Assembly: GCA_017480325.1 (NCBI GenBank)
Contig: JAFVAY010000009.1
Coordinates: 111,114 to 175,113, forward strand
Length of the DNA: 64,000 nt
Reading direction: 5' to 3'
Origin: Clostridiales bacterium
Lineage (GTDB): Bacteria > Bacillota > Clostridia > Saccharofermentanales > Saccharofermentanaceae
Within the stretch, counting starts at the first letter, position 1, and each line of letters opens with the position of its first letter. Positions 28,917 through 37,860 of this stretch are shown piece by piece. The notes under the pieces are model-generated. The model was not told the DNA's origin, searched no databases, and worked only from the letters and a program-made list of their open reading frames with translations. Made by a program: the position numbers and the translations under genes.

Positions 28917-30619
28917 TTCGATTCTTAGGCAGAGGCTCGGCATTCTCAGACGAGCACAACAGCGCATTCTTCGTAAGCGAGGGCAGACTGATCCTTATCG
29001 ACTGTGCCATGTCATCCTATCAGAAGGTAAAGAAAATGAACCTTCAAGGCGTAAAGGGCATCGATATATTCGTAACACATACACATTCGGATCATGTAAG
29101 CGGTATCGCTATGCTGATCGATTATTTCTGGTTTACATCCAAGCTTCCTGTTACGGTCGTGGCTCCGTCACAGGAAGTTTTGGAGGATCTCGATCACTAC
29201 TTAAGAAGGATCGACGGATGCGATGAGAGCTGGTTTGATATCGTAACTGCATCGGATTATAAGGGCAGCTGTCTTAAGGCAGTTATACCGACGACACATT
29301 CAGAACAGCTTGAAGGTCGCTGCTTCGGCTATGCCTTTGATGTGGACGGAACAAATGTGGTTTACACGGGAGACAGCAATACGATAGAGCCTTTTCGCGA
29401 ATATCTTACAGACGGAACCGAGCTTTACATGGAGGTATCCTCAGCAAGAAGTCCCGTACACATGCAGATCGACGACATGCTTCCCTTTATAAAATCTGTT
29501 AGGTCTGAAGGCGTAAAGGTTTTTCTAATGCATCTTGATAACGAAGCCGAGATCTTAAGTAAGATCGAAGGAACGGGAGCATCGCTGGCGCCTTTATACG
29601 AGGGAGCTTATGCAGGAGGTGTAGCTACGGAAGACATGATCTACGACATCACGGACAAGCTTTACAAGACGACGTGTCGTAATGATGAGCAGGACCACAA
29701 CATGATCTTCGGAGACCTGACAACTCTCGGCAAGAATATCGTGGGAGCCGACAGAGCCAGCTTCTGGAAGTGGGATAAGAGACGTCATGAGCTTTGGACC
29801 ACGGCCGCTACAGGAGTCGACAGGATAGTAATTCCGGATGATACCGGACTTGTGGGCAAGGCAATAATGAATAAGTCTGTACTTGTCACCAACGATCCTT
29901 ACTCCGACCCTGACTTTAACTCATCCGTTGATATGAAAACAGGCTATCTTACCAAGTCGGTAATGGTCCTCCCTGTCGCGGATGTCAACGGAGAGTTCAT
30001 CGGAGCCTTCCAGCTTATTAACAAGCTTGATAACAAGGGCTTTGACGCTGTCGAGGATGCGCGCAAGCTGTCTTTGCCGGCGCTTATCTGCGGTCTCGCA
30101 CTGGAGTCCGACACCTTCCTCGATGATGCTCACCACGATCGTCTTACCAAGCTTAAGAATCGCATCGGATTCTACAGCGACTTCTCTCGTAAATTCATGA
30201 AGTATCTTGAGACTGACTGCGACCGCCCGTTGAGCATGTTTATCTGCGATATCGATAAGTTCAAGCTGGTAAATGATACCTACGGCCACAACGCCGGAGA
30301 TCAGGTGCTGGAGCATGCCGCGAAGCTTATAATGGAATCATGCGAAAAGGGCGAGAATGCCTACAGATGGGGCGGTGAGGAATTCATCGTCATGATGCCC
30401 GATACCGATCTTATGAAGGCCGCAGCGAAGGCAGAGAAGCTTCGCGCCACCATTGAAGCCTCAGACTTCCCCGCTGACGGCATCACCATTAAGAAAACCA
30501 TGAGCTTCGGTGTCCATGAATTCGTCAAAGGAAAGTCCATCGAGGATAACGTCAGCCTCGCCGACGCCCGCCTCTACACCGCCAAAGAAACCGGCCGCAA
30601 CAAAGTCGTCAGTGAATAG
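28913..30619 (+). CDS. Metallo-beta-lactamase-fold, GAF and GGDEF fusion protein
   Basis: Three-domain cytoplasmic protein. Residues 1-~235 are an RNase Z/phosphodiesterase-like MBL fold with the metal motif THTHSDH at ~54-60 and later TGDSN. Residues ~255-395 are a GAF domain (ADRASFWKWDKRRHELWT, GKAIMNKSVL, NGEFIGAFQLINK). Residues ~415-568 are a diguanylate cyclase domain with an intact GGEEF at ~487-491. It should therefore make cyclic di-GMP, and the MBL part may hydrolyse a phosphodiester. Coupled by 4 bp to the adenylate cyclase. The combination is unusual (see findings). Confidence 0.9.
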   Translation: MIRFLGRGSAFSDEHNSAFFVSEGRLILIDCAMSSYQKVKKMNLQGVKGIDIFVTHTHSDHVSGIAMLIDYFWFTSKLPVTVVAPSQEVLEDLDHYLRRIDGCDESWFDIVTASDYKGSCLKAVIPTTHSEQLEGRCFGYAFDVDGTNVVYTGDSNTIEPFREYLTDGTELYMEVSSARSPVHMQIDDMLPFIKSVRSEGVKVFLMHLDNEAEILSKIEGTGASLAPLYEGAYAGGVATEDMIYDITDKLYKTTCRNDEQDHNMIFGDLTTLGKNIVGADRASFWKWDKRRHELWTTAATGVDRIVIPDDTGLVGKAIMNKSVLVTNDPYSDPDFNSSVDMKTGYLTKSVMVLPVADVNGEFIGAFQLINKLDNKGFDAVEDARKLSLPALICGLALESDTFLDDAHHDRLTKLKNRIGFYSDFSRKFMKYLETDCDRPLSMFICDIDKFKLVNDTYGHNAGDQVLEHAAKLIMESCEKGENAYRWGGEEFIVMMPDTDLMKAAAKAEKLRATIEASDFPADGITIKKTMSFGVHEFVKGKSIEDNVSLADARLYTAKETGRNKVVSE

Positions 30620-30633
30620 GATCGATAATCAAA

Positions 30634-31752
30634 TTAATATTGGGGCTTAAAATCCCTTATAACCTTCAGGGATGGAAGGGCGTTGCCGTCGTAGTCGAAG
30701 AGGGCCTGGTTTGCCCACTCGTTGCCGCCGGGACCCTTCTCACCGGTATATTTAAGTGCGGCCTCATTGGCCCAGCCCACGCCCGGGACCGGGATCCAGC
30801 CGGGCTCCCAGTAGAAGAAACCCTTATTAAGGGCACTGTCTGAAGACCCCTTAAGGAACCTGCGCATAAAGTCGCATTGACCCTCCGGGGTCATGGGGAA
30901 TTCCACTTTTTCTACCAAAGCTTGACTTGTGGCATAGCCCTTGCGCTCTTCAGGAGCAAGCCCCTCATACGATGCATAGTCCTCCATAGTAAATCCGGTC
31001 GACACTTCTGCCACTATAGTCTGTTTACCGTAACGCTTCTCCATGTCACGGATATTATATTCCAGCGACGCCATGGTACCGTGCCAGAACGGGTAGTACG
31101 ACAGTCCGATGACGTCTATGTCCTCTCCGCGCATGAAGTAGTTATCGAACCACTCCACATACATGGAATTATTGCCGCCGTTATCAAGATGGATCATGAC
31201 CGGCATTGACGGGTCAAACTCTCGGCAGGCGCGCACGCCGGAGCTTATAAACAACGCGATATTGTCGAACTCCGGTTTCCTGCCATAAGGCCACAGAAGT
31301 CCGTTAGTGACCTCGTTTCCTACTGCTACCATATCCGGCTCCGCACCGGCAGCTTTCATCGCATTAAGCGCGTCGAGAGTAAATGAATGCACCGCATCCG
31401 ACAGCTCAGGAATCGTCAGACCTCGCCAACTCTTAGGCACCGTCTGCTTCCCGGGGTCCGCCCAGAAATCCGAATAATGAATACACAGCAGAACCTTAAG
31501 GCCGACAGACTTGGCTCGACGGGCGATCTTTACATAGGTCTTAAGATCATTTGTACCTGCTCCGTAAGGGGTACCATCCTCGGCGTATGGGTCATTCCAT
31601 AATCTGATACGGACCCAGTTAAAGCCATAGGTCTTCAGAATATCAAGAAGATCTCCCTGCGCACCGTTATCGTAGTACCGGGCGCCGTGGGCCTCCTCTT
31701 CGATCAGCGTGGAAACATCCGCGCCTTTGATGTATTCGTTAAGCTCTATCAT
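30634..31752 (-). CDS. Arabinogalactan endo-beta-1,4-galactanase, GH53, cytoplasmic
   Basis: Cuts internal beta-1,4-galactosidic bonds. The sequence is a complete GH53 barrel without signal peptide: WVRIRLWNDP (~47-55), IHYSDFWADP (~91-100), acid/base Glu147 in VAVGNEVTNG, GLSYYPFWHG (~215-224) and nucleophile Glu248 in TIVAEVSTGF. Length 372. Intracellular location suggests it trims imported galacto-oligosaccharides. It lies at the end of the importer operon, directly after the small zinc-ribbon gene (1-base overlap). Confidence 0.93.
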   Translation of the reverse strand: MIELNEYIKGADVSTLIEEEAHGARYYDNGAQGDLLDILKTYGFNWVRIRLWNDPYAEDGTPYGAGTNDLKTYVKIARRAKSVGLKVLLCIHYSDFWADPGKQTVPKSWRGLTIPELSDAVHSFTLDALNAMKAAGAEPDMVAVGNEVTNGLLWPYGRKPEFDNIALFISSGVRACREFDPSMPVMIHLDNGGNNSMYVEWFDNYFMRGEDIDVIGLSYYPFWHGTMASLEYNIRDMEKRYGKQTIVAEVSTGFTMEDYASYEGLAPEERKGYATSQALVEKVEFPMTPEGQCDFMRRFLKGSSDSALNKGFFYWEPGWIPVPGVGWANEAALKYTGEKGPGGNEWANQALFDYDGNALPSLKVIRDFKPQY

Positions 31753-31970
31753 CAGTCGAAGTCGAACTTCTCGAATCTTTGCATCATCGCCTTATAACGA
31801 GTTCTGACAGTCTCGTTCATTGAAAGCACATCAGCTTCCGATCCGGTGAACTGACATCTCATGCAGTAGAACTCATCCTTGTCCTTATCGTAGAACATAT
31901 CGATATCAAGATCCCTCAGAAAGCATGAGGGACACCTGTAATTCAGTTTGCCTTTTCCAGATTGAGCCAT
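31752..31970 (-). CDS. Small zinc-ribbon protein
   Basis: A 72-residue protein with CPSC at ~13-16 and CMRC at ~36-39, spaced as a four-Cys zinc ribbon, followed by a charged helical tail. No known name. It overlaps the end of the 613-residue gene (28 bp) and touches the GH53 start by one base, so it is embedded in the galactan operon; whether it acts in it or is a passenger is unknown. Confidence 0.75.
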   Translation of the reverse strand: MAQSGKGKLNYRCPSCFLRDLDIDMFYDKDKDEFYCMRCQFTGSEADVLSMNETVRTRYKAMMQRFEKFDFD

Positions 31971-33784
31971 GTAGTGACTTCCTCTCCTTCTGTGATCTTC
32001 TTTGTCATACCCAGGGTATACATCGGCGAGAAAGCGTAACCCTCGCGGATATAAACCTTCGCGTCGTCCGCATCGGTCGAGAGAGCGACTGAGGTATCGA
32101 TGGCGGGAATAACTGCCGAAGCGGTCTTACCGCCTTCTGAAGCTATCTCACGGCACTTATACTCGTAGTTAAGCGAACCTGCACCTGAGCCGCCCTCGAC
32201 AGACAGAGTAATTCCCGTCATGTCCTCGGGATACTCTGTGGTTCCGTAGCAGCCCACCATGTACTCGTTGATGGTAACCTCCGCTTCAGGGTCACTCATG
32301 GAAAGTATCTTACGGTCATAGCGGATCTTGGAGGATCCCTTCTCGAAGGTAATAACAGTCTGCAGCGTAACCGTCAGGTCTGCGAACTCGATGTCAACAG
32401 GGTCAAGCGTAAGCACCTTGGCAGCATCAGTCTCAGCGAAATGCGCCTTTGTCCTGCATAGACATAGATCGACCTCCTCCCCGCCGTGAGAAATCTTGGC
32501 GGAGCGCACTGTTCCCTCGCCGGCATAGTGTGTAAAGTATCCTGCGCGATACTTCTCCTGAATAAGGAACGGATAAGAAGCATCCTGAACGTGAGGAGTT
32601 CCTATTCCCACCTTCCACTCAAGCTTAGCCGCATAGGGGCGAAGATCTACAAGCGCGCCTCCCTGATCCATATTAATGCATGCTCTCATATAAGGATCTG
32701 CATACCAGAACACCTGCTTATCAGAGCCGTAGAGGATATCGCGCCACAATGCACATTCAGGATCATTATAGGTCTTCTTAGAACGATAGTAATCGGCGAA
32801 CTCTGCCATCGTCAGATCCTTAAGCTTACCCTCCTTCTTAAGCTGTCCATAGTAAGCCATACCGTCTTCATAAGACTTCTTAAGAAGCTCATAGGGAGCT
32901 TCCCATCGGCCCATCTTATTCAGCCATCCGGGACCTACGAACATCATGTTATAGGAATAGCCGTCATTATACTTAGCAAGCGACCTGTACTGATCGATGA
33001 TGTTATAAAGATAAGGATACTCCCATGTCTTTGTATCGTAGATCATTCCGCGAAGAACATTCTGCGGATGAGTTCCGAAGTTAGATCCGTTACCGTCGTA
33101 GCAGGCGATAAGGTCACGGGACAGATGGGGGATCGCTACGATACCCGAGTCCTCATCCTCATTAGCTGCGGGAGCGTGAGTATTCTGCTTCGAAGGGATC
33201 CATGGATTCCACGGTCCGCCGTCAAAGAGCGTGTACCAGGAGTTATTACATGTATGATAAGCCTTAGGTCCCTCCTCCCAGCAGGTCGCGACTGCGCACT
33301 TAACTGAAGGATACTTACTTTTAACGTAGTTAGTCAGATCGGCGTCCATGTAGTAGGACCCGGTAGACTCAGGATAGAAGCCGAAGATATCGTGGAACTT
33401 GCCGAACACATCGTCCACGATGGCCATCTTATCCTCCATGGAGAACATCCATATACAGAAGTCCTTGGTATTGTACTTCTTACGGAATTCCTCACAGGGA
33501 AGTCCCAGAAGAGACAGAGCTATCTCATCGCCGTAGGTCTCATGGTCGTGCTTCGCGAGCTCGATCGCCTCGTCGTTAAACAAACTCGCATATGTCATCT
33601 GTATTGTGACCTTAAGACCGTTCTTGTGTGCCGTCTCCTGCTGAAACTTGAATATATCAAGCGACTCGGTAAGAAGCGACTTACGCCCAATATCCTCCTT
33701 CTTGCCCTGGCCCGTCACCTTCTCGGCGTACTCCGGAACCATCTCGGGACGATGGATGATATTAACTACAAATTCATTTTCCAC
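31943..33784 (-). CDS. Putative carbohydrate-active enzyme of unassigned family
   Basis: 613 residues, no signal peptide, GTG start with an AGGGGG site 11 bases upstream. Not a family I can name. The first ~330 residues look like a TIM-type or deacetylase/GH57-like barrel with conserved-looking acid and His residues (EIALSLLGLPCEEF, DIFGFYPESTGSYYMDADL, DGGPWNPW, PHLSRDLIACYDG). Residues ~370-613 are beta-sandwich-like. The position between an ABC sugar importer and two beta-galactan enzymes suggests an oligosaccharide-processing role. Could be an uncharacterised glycoside hydrolase or isomerase-like enzyme. Confidence 0.72.
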   Translation of the reverse strand: MENEFVVNIIHRPEMVPEYAEKVTGQGKKEDIGRKSLLTESLDIFKFQQETAHKNGLKVTIQMTYASLFNDEAIELAKHDHETYGDEIALSLLGLPCEEFRKKYNTKDFCIWMFSMEDKMAIVDDVFGKFHDIFGFYPESTGSYYMDADLTNYVKSKYPSVKCAVATCWEEGPKAYHTCNNSWYTLFDGGPWNPWIPSKQNTHAPAANEDEDSGIVAIPHLSRDLIACYDGNGSNFGTHPQNVLRGMIYDTKTWEYPYLYNIIDQYRSLAKYNDGYSYNMMFVGPGWLNKMGRWEAPYELLKKSYEDGMAYYGQLKKEGKLKDLTMAEFADYYRSKKTYNDPECALWRDILYGSDKQVFWYADPYMRACINMDQGGALVDLRPYAAKLEWKVGIGTPHVQDASYPFLIQEKYRAGYFTHYAGEGTVRSAKISHGGEEVDLCLCRTKAHFAETDAAKVLTLDPVDIEFADLTVTLQTVITFEKGSSKIRYDRKILSMSDPEAEVTINEYMVGCYGTTEYPEDMTGITLSVEGGSGAGSLNYEYKCREIASEGGKTASAVIPAIDTSVALSTDADDAKVYIREGYAFSPMYTLGMTKKITEGEEVTTWLNLEKAN

Positions 33785-33805
33785 TTGTGTTGTAACCCCC
33801 TGTAA

Positions 33806-34732
33806 TTAACCCTTGGAAGCGCCGCCTGTAACGCCCTCTACGTAATACTTCTGCATGAGCACGAACAGTGCGGATATCGGGATGGATATAAGCAGACCGC
33901 CTGCACAGAAGATAGAGAAGTAGTGAGACTTAAGATCCTTACCCAGCATGTTGTAAAGTCCGATAGCAACTGTCCAGTCTGAAGAGATACCGGAGTTAAG
34001 CATAAGCTTGGCGAATACGAAGTCTGCCCAAGGTGCAAGGAATGCGCTTATAACTGTGTACACGATGATAGGCTTTGATAGAGGGAGAATGATCTTGAAG
34101 AAGATCTCTGCCTCAGAAGCACCGTCAAGCCTTGCAGCTTCTCTGATGGAGGTAGGGATCGTATCCATGAAGCCCTTGCAGATCAGATAGCCGAGACCTG
34201 AGCCTGCGGAGTAAACGATAACCATTCCTACGTGGCTGTTGGTAAGACCCAACTGCTTCATTACGAAGTAAACAGCGATCATAGACAGAACGCCCGGGAA
34301 CATATTGAGGATGATAGAGAACTTCATCATCGCCTGTCTTCCGCGGAATCTCATACATGAGAAAACATAGGAGACCATGAGCACGAATACGGTGGATATG
34401 ATGCAGGAGAAGATGGCAATAACAAGAGTATTCTTGAACCATGCCATGTACTGCACTACAGAATCCGGCTCGAAAAGCACGATCTTAAAGTTATCCAGCG
34501 TCCAACCCTGTGCCGGGAAGAAATGAGCTGTGTCGATTCCCCTGTACTTGGAGAAAGCAGTGACCAGAAGCCATACGATCGGGATGATCCAGATCAAAGC
34601 GAATATCGCTATCAGAACGTTGATGATGATAGTCGACGCCAGCTCGGACTTCTTCTTAGAGCGGAGCTTAAGCTCCTTCTCAGCTAATGTATCGTTCTTG
34701 CTGATTACCTTATCATTAATTGTATTTTCCAT
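33806..34732 (-). CDS. ABC sugar transporter permease, MalG type
   Basis: Inner-membrane permease of a carbohydrate importer. Start MENTINDKVISKND with a GGAGAG site; TAATG overlap (one base) with the upstream permease stop. Six hydrophobic segments, and the EAA loop EAARLDGASEAEIFFKIILPLSKP (~residues 200-225) that contacts the ATPase. Length 308. It pairs with the MalF-like permease and the solute-binding protein; no ATPase gene is in the operon, so a shared MsmK/MsmX-type ATPase is likely. Confidence 0.93.
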   Translation of the reverse strand: MENTINDKVISKNDTLAEKELKLRSKKKSELASTIIINVLIAIFALIWIIPIVWLLVTAFSKYRGIDTAHFFPAQGWTLDNFKIVLFEPDSVVQYMAWFKNTLVIAIFSCIISTVFVLMVSYVFSCMRFRGRQAMMKFSIILNMFPGVLSMIAVYFVMKQLGLTNSHVGMVIVYSAGSGLGYLICKGFMDTIPTSIREAARLDGASEAEIFFKIILPLSKPIIVYTVISAFLAPWADFVFAKLMLNSGISSDWTVAIGLYNMLGKDLKSHYFSIFCAGGLLISIPISALFVLMQKYYVEGVTGGASKG

Positions 34733-36204
34733 TACTGATAACTCTCCTCTCTGCCGCCGGACAAGAACTTCGAGAATGCTATGAGCGAGAATACCGCGCA
34801 TATGATGAATACGATAATTCCGATAACGGAAGCCATCTTATAGTTGTAGTAATCGTTGGTCAGTCGGAACAGCCAGGTTACGAGGAGATCGACCTCCTTA
34901 GCATTGGCATTCGCGAGCTGCTGATTGGTAGTAACGAAGGTATCCTGAGTAAGAAGATAGATAACGTTGAAGTTATTGATATTTCTTACGAAGTCGGTGA
35001 TGAGCGTAGGACCTTCTACGAACATAACGTAGGGCATTGTAACGTGCCAGAAGATCTGCCATGCATTGGCACCGTCCAGCTTCGCTGACTCTACCTGAGA
35101 TTCGGGGATGTTGATAAGTACTCCTGTCGCGACGAGCATCTGGTAAGGAACACCTACCCAGATATTGATCATGACGATCATGAACTTGGACCATCCGGGA
35201 CTCGTCAGGAAGGGTATGTATGTAAGGTGACTTTTTACAAGTCCTATTGTCTTAAGGAAATCCGTAACACCTATGCTACTACAGATACTGTTAACGATAC
35301 CTGTATCGCCGAAGAAATATCTGACGAGAAGGAGTGTAACGAACTGCGGAACAGCGATGGTAACAACGAATAGTGTTCTCCAGAACTTAGGGAACTTTAC
35401 CTTACGGTAGGTAATGAGCTTAGCCATTACGATACCGCCGAGGAAGCATGTAAAGGTGGAGAAGAATGCCCATACCAGCGTCCAGCCCAGAACCTTGAAG
35501 AAGGCATAACCGAAGGCGGAGTTGTTGGAAAGGCTCAGGATGTTTTTAAAGTTAGTAATACCGACCCATGTGAACAATGCCGAAGGAGGCATGTGCTGCT
35601 GATCGTAATTAGTAAATGCGATAGCGATAAGGATCAGTATCGGGATGACATTCATCAGAATGACACCGATGGTAGGAAGTGTCAGAAGAGTGATATTGAA
35701 CCTTCCGTTAACAAGGGACTTAACATCCTCAACGAAGGTATTGATATGCATGCCCTTCTCACTGTCCTGCTGAAGCTCATAGGCTCTCTTGATGTTATGT
35801 ATCCACAGTAAGATGAACACGAAGATCAGGAACAGCGCGATGACGGAATTAAGAAGGATAAGGAATGAGTTATCTCCCTTAATAACCGTGTTCTGCATCG
35901 TAACTGGATCGAACTGAGTGGAACGAACTGTCGTACCCAGTGTACCGAACTTGGCAAGGTTTGGTGCCGCATAGAAGATGCACATTACTACGAACAGAGC
36001 CTCGAATAATGTGGCAAGGATTCCTACGATGTACTTCTTACGTGCAAAGTAGCCTGCACCCATAAAGATCGTGGAAAGCTTTACCCCTATGTCCCCCTTG
36101 GTGATGGCTTTACCGAAATCCGAGAAGTATTCGCCGATCCCTTTAAAGAAATTCGCGAAAGCCTCTCGAGTATTCGAAGCATGAACTTCGTGTTTACTGG
36201 CCAT
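34732..36204 (-). CDS. ABC sugar transporter permease, MalF type
   Basis: 490-residue permease with an extended N-terminal part (cytoplasmic ~60 residues, then three or so helices and a large loop) before the conserved core of six helices. The EAA-like loop QVESAKLDGANAWQIFWHVTMPYV (~residues 370-393) is present. The family is MalF/LacF-like. Overlaps the next permease by one base. A terminator-like hairpin separates it from the solute-binding protein upstream, probably lowering permease expression relative to the binding protein. Confidence 0.93.
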   Translation of the reverse strand: MASKHEVHASNTREAFANFFKGIGEYFSDFGKAITKGDIGVKLSTIFMGAGYFARKKYIVGILATLFEALFVVMCIFYAAPNLAKFGTLGTTVRSTQFDPVTMQNTVIKGDNSFLILLNSVIALFLIFVFILLWIHNIKRAYELQQDSEKGMHINTFVEDVKSLVNGRFNITLLTLPTIGVILMNVIPILILIAIAFTNYDQQHMPPSALFTWVGITNFKNILSLSNNSAFGYAFFKVLGWTLVWAFFSTFTCFLGGIVMAKLITYRKVKFPKFWRTLFVVTIAVPQFVTLLLVRYFFGDTGIVNSICSSIGVTDFLKTIGLVKSHLTYIPFLTSPGWSKFMIVMINIWVGVPYQMLVATGVLINIPESQVESAKLDGANAWQIFWHVTMPYVMFVEGPTLITDFVRNINNFNVIYLLTQDTFVTTNQQLANANAKEVDLLVTWLFRLTNDYYNYKMASVIGIIVFIICAVFSLIAFSKFLSGGREESYQ

Positions 36205-36223
36205 GGTTTACCTCTTTTCGTTT

Positions 36224-36264
36224 AATAAAAAGAGCGCCCCATATGTCCTATGCATATGAGGCGC
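36224..36264 (-). terminator. Attenuating hairpin between solute-binding protein and permeases
   Basis: On the minus strand GCGCCTCATATG pairs with CATATGGGGCGC (12 bp) around a 7-base loop and is followed by TCTTTTTATT. The position after a solute-binding gene is typical of partial termination that gives binding protein in excess. Confidence 0.8.
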
Positions 36265-36282
36265 CCCGTCAATACCGATTAA

Positions 36283-37557
36283 TTATGCTACGGGAGCCTC
36301 GATACCCTCAACAGCTGTGTCGAGAAGTGTCTGGAGGTCGATACCGTCAGGGTTACCGGAGGAGAGGATCTCACCCAGTGTCTGAGCAGGTGCCCAGTAG
36401 TTGCCGCCTACACGCTGAGGTGTAGCGTAATCAGCCTGTGCTGCCAAAGCTGCGATAGCAGGATTAGCCTGTACGTCAGGAGAAGAAGCAGCAGCGATGT
36501 TCGAAGGTCCTAAGCCTCTTGCGTTGAATCTGCCAACCTGAGCAGCCTCATTTGTGAGGTACTCTGCAAGGAGCATTGACCAGCCGATCTGATCGGAGTA
36601 AGCATTTACACCTACGAGCTTGCAGCCGGAGAAGGAAGACATCTGTGTCTGTGTTCCTGCGAGGTTATATGTAGGAAGCTTAGCAGCTGCATAGTTAGCG
36701 CCCCAAGCGTTCTCAGCTGTCTCAGCTCTCCATGTACCGTTAACGCAAGCGGAGACCTCACCGTTGGCAAGAGCTGTAGCCTGCTCGTCATCAGTCATGT
36801 TAACAACAACACCAGTAGCAACATAGTCCATGATTGCCTGAGCAACATCTGTACCGCCTGCAGCATTCCATGTGCAAGTATTTGTAACGCCGTCATCGTT
36901 GAGGTTGAGCTCAAGACCTGCACCTGCGAAGAAGGAGTAGAGATACCAGCCGTTGGAAAGATCCATAGCGATCTTTGTGCCTGCTGCCTGAGCTGCTGCT
37001 ACCATGGAGTCGAGAGACTGAACGTCATCTGCTGTGAATACAGAAGAATCGTAGAACATGAAGTAGCCGTTATCAGCTGTCATAGGATAAGCGTAAAGCT
37101 GTCCGTTAACTGTAGCTGCATCAACAGCACCGCCTGCATTCTCTGCTGCTACATCATATGTGTAGAAAGCCGAGATAGGCTGAAGTGCGCCTGCATCAAC
37201 AAGAGCGTTGATCTGATCGTCTGCGAAAGCAAATACGTCAGCAGCTGCCTCGATATCTGTAAGAACAGTGTCCTTACATGTGGACTCAGACTCGGAACCC
37301 AACTGGATATCGAATGATACGTCAGGATACTGTGCGATGAACTCATCGATGAGCCCCTGTGTGTAAGCCTGGTCTTCCTCAGAAGCCCAAACAGTGAGTG
37401 ATACCGTACCTGAAGTGTTAGCGATCAGGTTAGCGATAGCGTCGTCGCTTGCAGCGGAACCGCCGTTACCCTCATCAGCAGTACCGGAACAGCCGGCCAA
37501 TGCGCCGATGAGTAAGGAAGCTACTGCAGCGAGTGCAACAAACTTTCTCATTTTCAT
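36283..37557 (-). CDS. Extracellular sugar-binding lipoprotein of the ABC importer
   Basis: Type I solute-binding protein capturing an oligosaccharide, probably galacto-oligosaccharide, outside the membrane. Start at 37557 with GAGGAGG. Signal peptide MKMRKFVALAAVASLLIGALAGC with lipobox LAGC (Cys ~23), then an acidic linker and MalE-like core (SLTVWASEEDQAYTQGLIDEF, SFDIQLGSES...DVFAFADDQ). Length 424. First gene of the operon, under two or three LacI-type operators. Confidence 0.93.
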   Translation of the reverse strand: MKMRKFVALAAVASLLIGALAGCSGTADEGNGGSAASDDAIANLIANTSGTVSLTVWASEEDQAYTQGLIDEFIAQYPDVSFDIQLGSESESTCKDTVLTDIEAAADVFAFADDQINALVDAGALQPISAFYTYDVAAENAGGAVDAATVNGQLYAYPMTADNGYFMFYDSSVFTADDVQSLDSMVAAAQAAGTKIAMDLSNGWYLYSFFAGAGLELNLNDDGVTNTCTWNAAGGTDVAQAIMDYVATGVVVNMTDDEQATALANGEVSACVNGTWRAETAENAWGANYAAAKLPTYNLAGTQTQMSSFSGCKLVGVNAYSDQIGWSMLLAEYLTNEAAQVGRFNARGLGPSNIAAASSPDVQANPAIAALAAQADYATPQRVGGNYWAPAQTLGEILSSGNPDGIDLQTLLDTAVEGIEAPVA

Positions 37558-37603
37558 TTGGATGTTTCCTCCTCATAACTTTGAGTAAATTACCGGTGTA
37601 ATT

Positions 37604-37617
37604 GTGCAACCGGTTAT
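37604..37617. promoter_or_regulatory. LacI-family operator O1 at the importer promoter
   Basis: GTGCAACCGGTTAT matches the centre AACCGGTT shared with the lacI-GH42 intergenic site. It lies just downstream of the predicted -10 (37627-37632), where binding would block transcription. A second half-site ACCGGTG lies about 10 bases nearer the gene. Confidence 0.75.
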
Positions 37618-37626
37618 TCTGATTTA

Positions 37627-37654
37627 ATAATATATCATTTGTCAAAAACGTCAA
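37627..37654 (-). promoter_or_regulatory. Promoter of the sugar importer operon
   Basis: Minus-strand TTGACG at 37649-37654, 16-base spacer, TATTAT at 37627-37632. The operator follows immediately downstream. Confidence 0.65.
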
Positions 37655-37752
37655 GCGACAATTTATGAAGCAGGGGATTTTTATTCTTGTTGCACATAAG
37701 ACCTCTGTATTTGTCAGCATTCTGCACAAGAAACTTATACTTTACATTCTTG

Positions 37753-37788
37753 TGCAACAGTATGCAATAAAATGTGCAACCTGTTGCA
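37753..37788. promoter_or_regulatory. Upstream auxiliary LacI-type operators
   Basis: TGCAACCTGTTGCA (37775-37788) is a near-perfect palindrome differing from the GCAACCGGTTGC core by one base; a weaker copy TGCAACAGTATGCA lies at 37753-37766, 22 bases away (two helical turns). They are ~170 bases from O1, suitable for looping. Confidence 0.6.
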
Positions 37789-37860
37789 AAGACGGAGGCG
37801 ATTTATCTTTACAACAAGGCTGCACAAACCTTATTAATATGCTTCTCGAATAGTCTCAGT

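Noticed and set aside
32486..33307. Plus-strand frame inside the 613-residue gene
   Set aside because: Antisense shadow, no homology pattern and no ribosome site.
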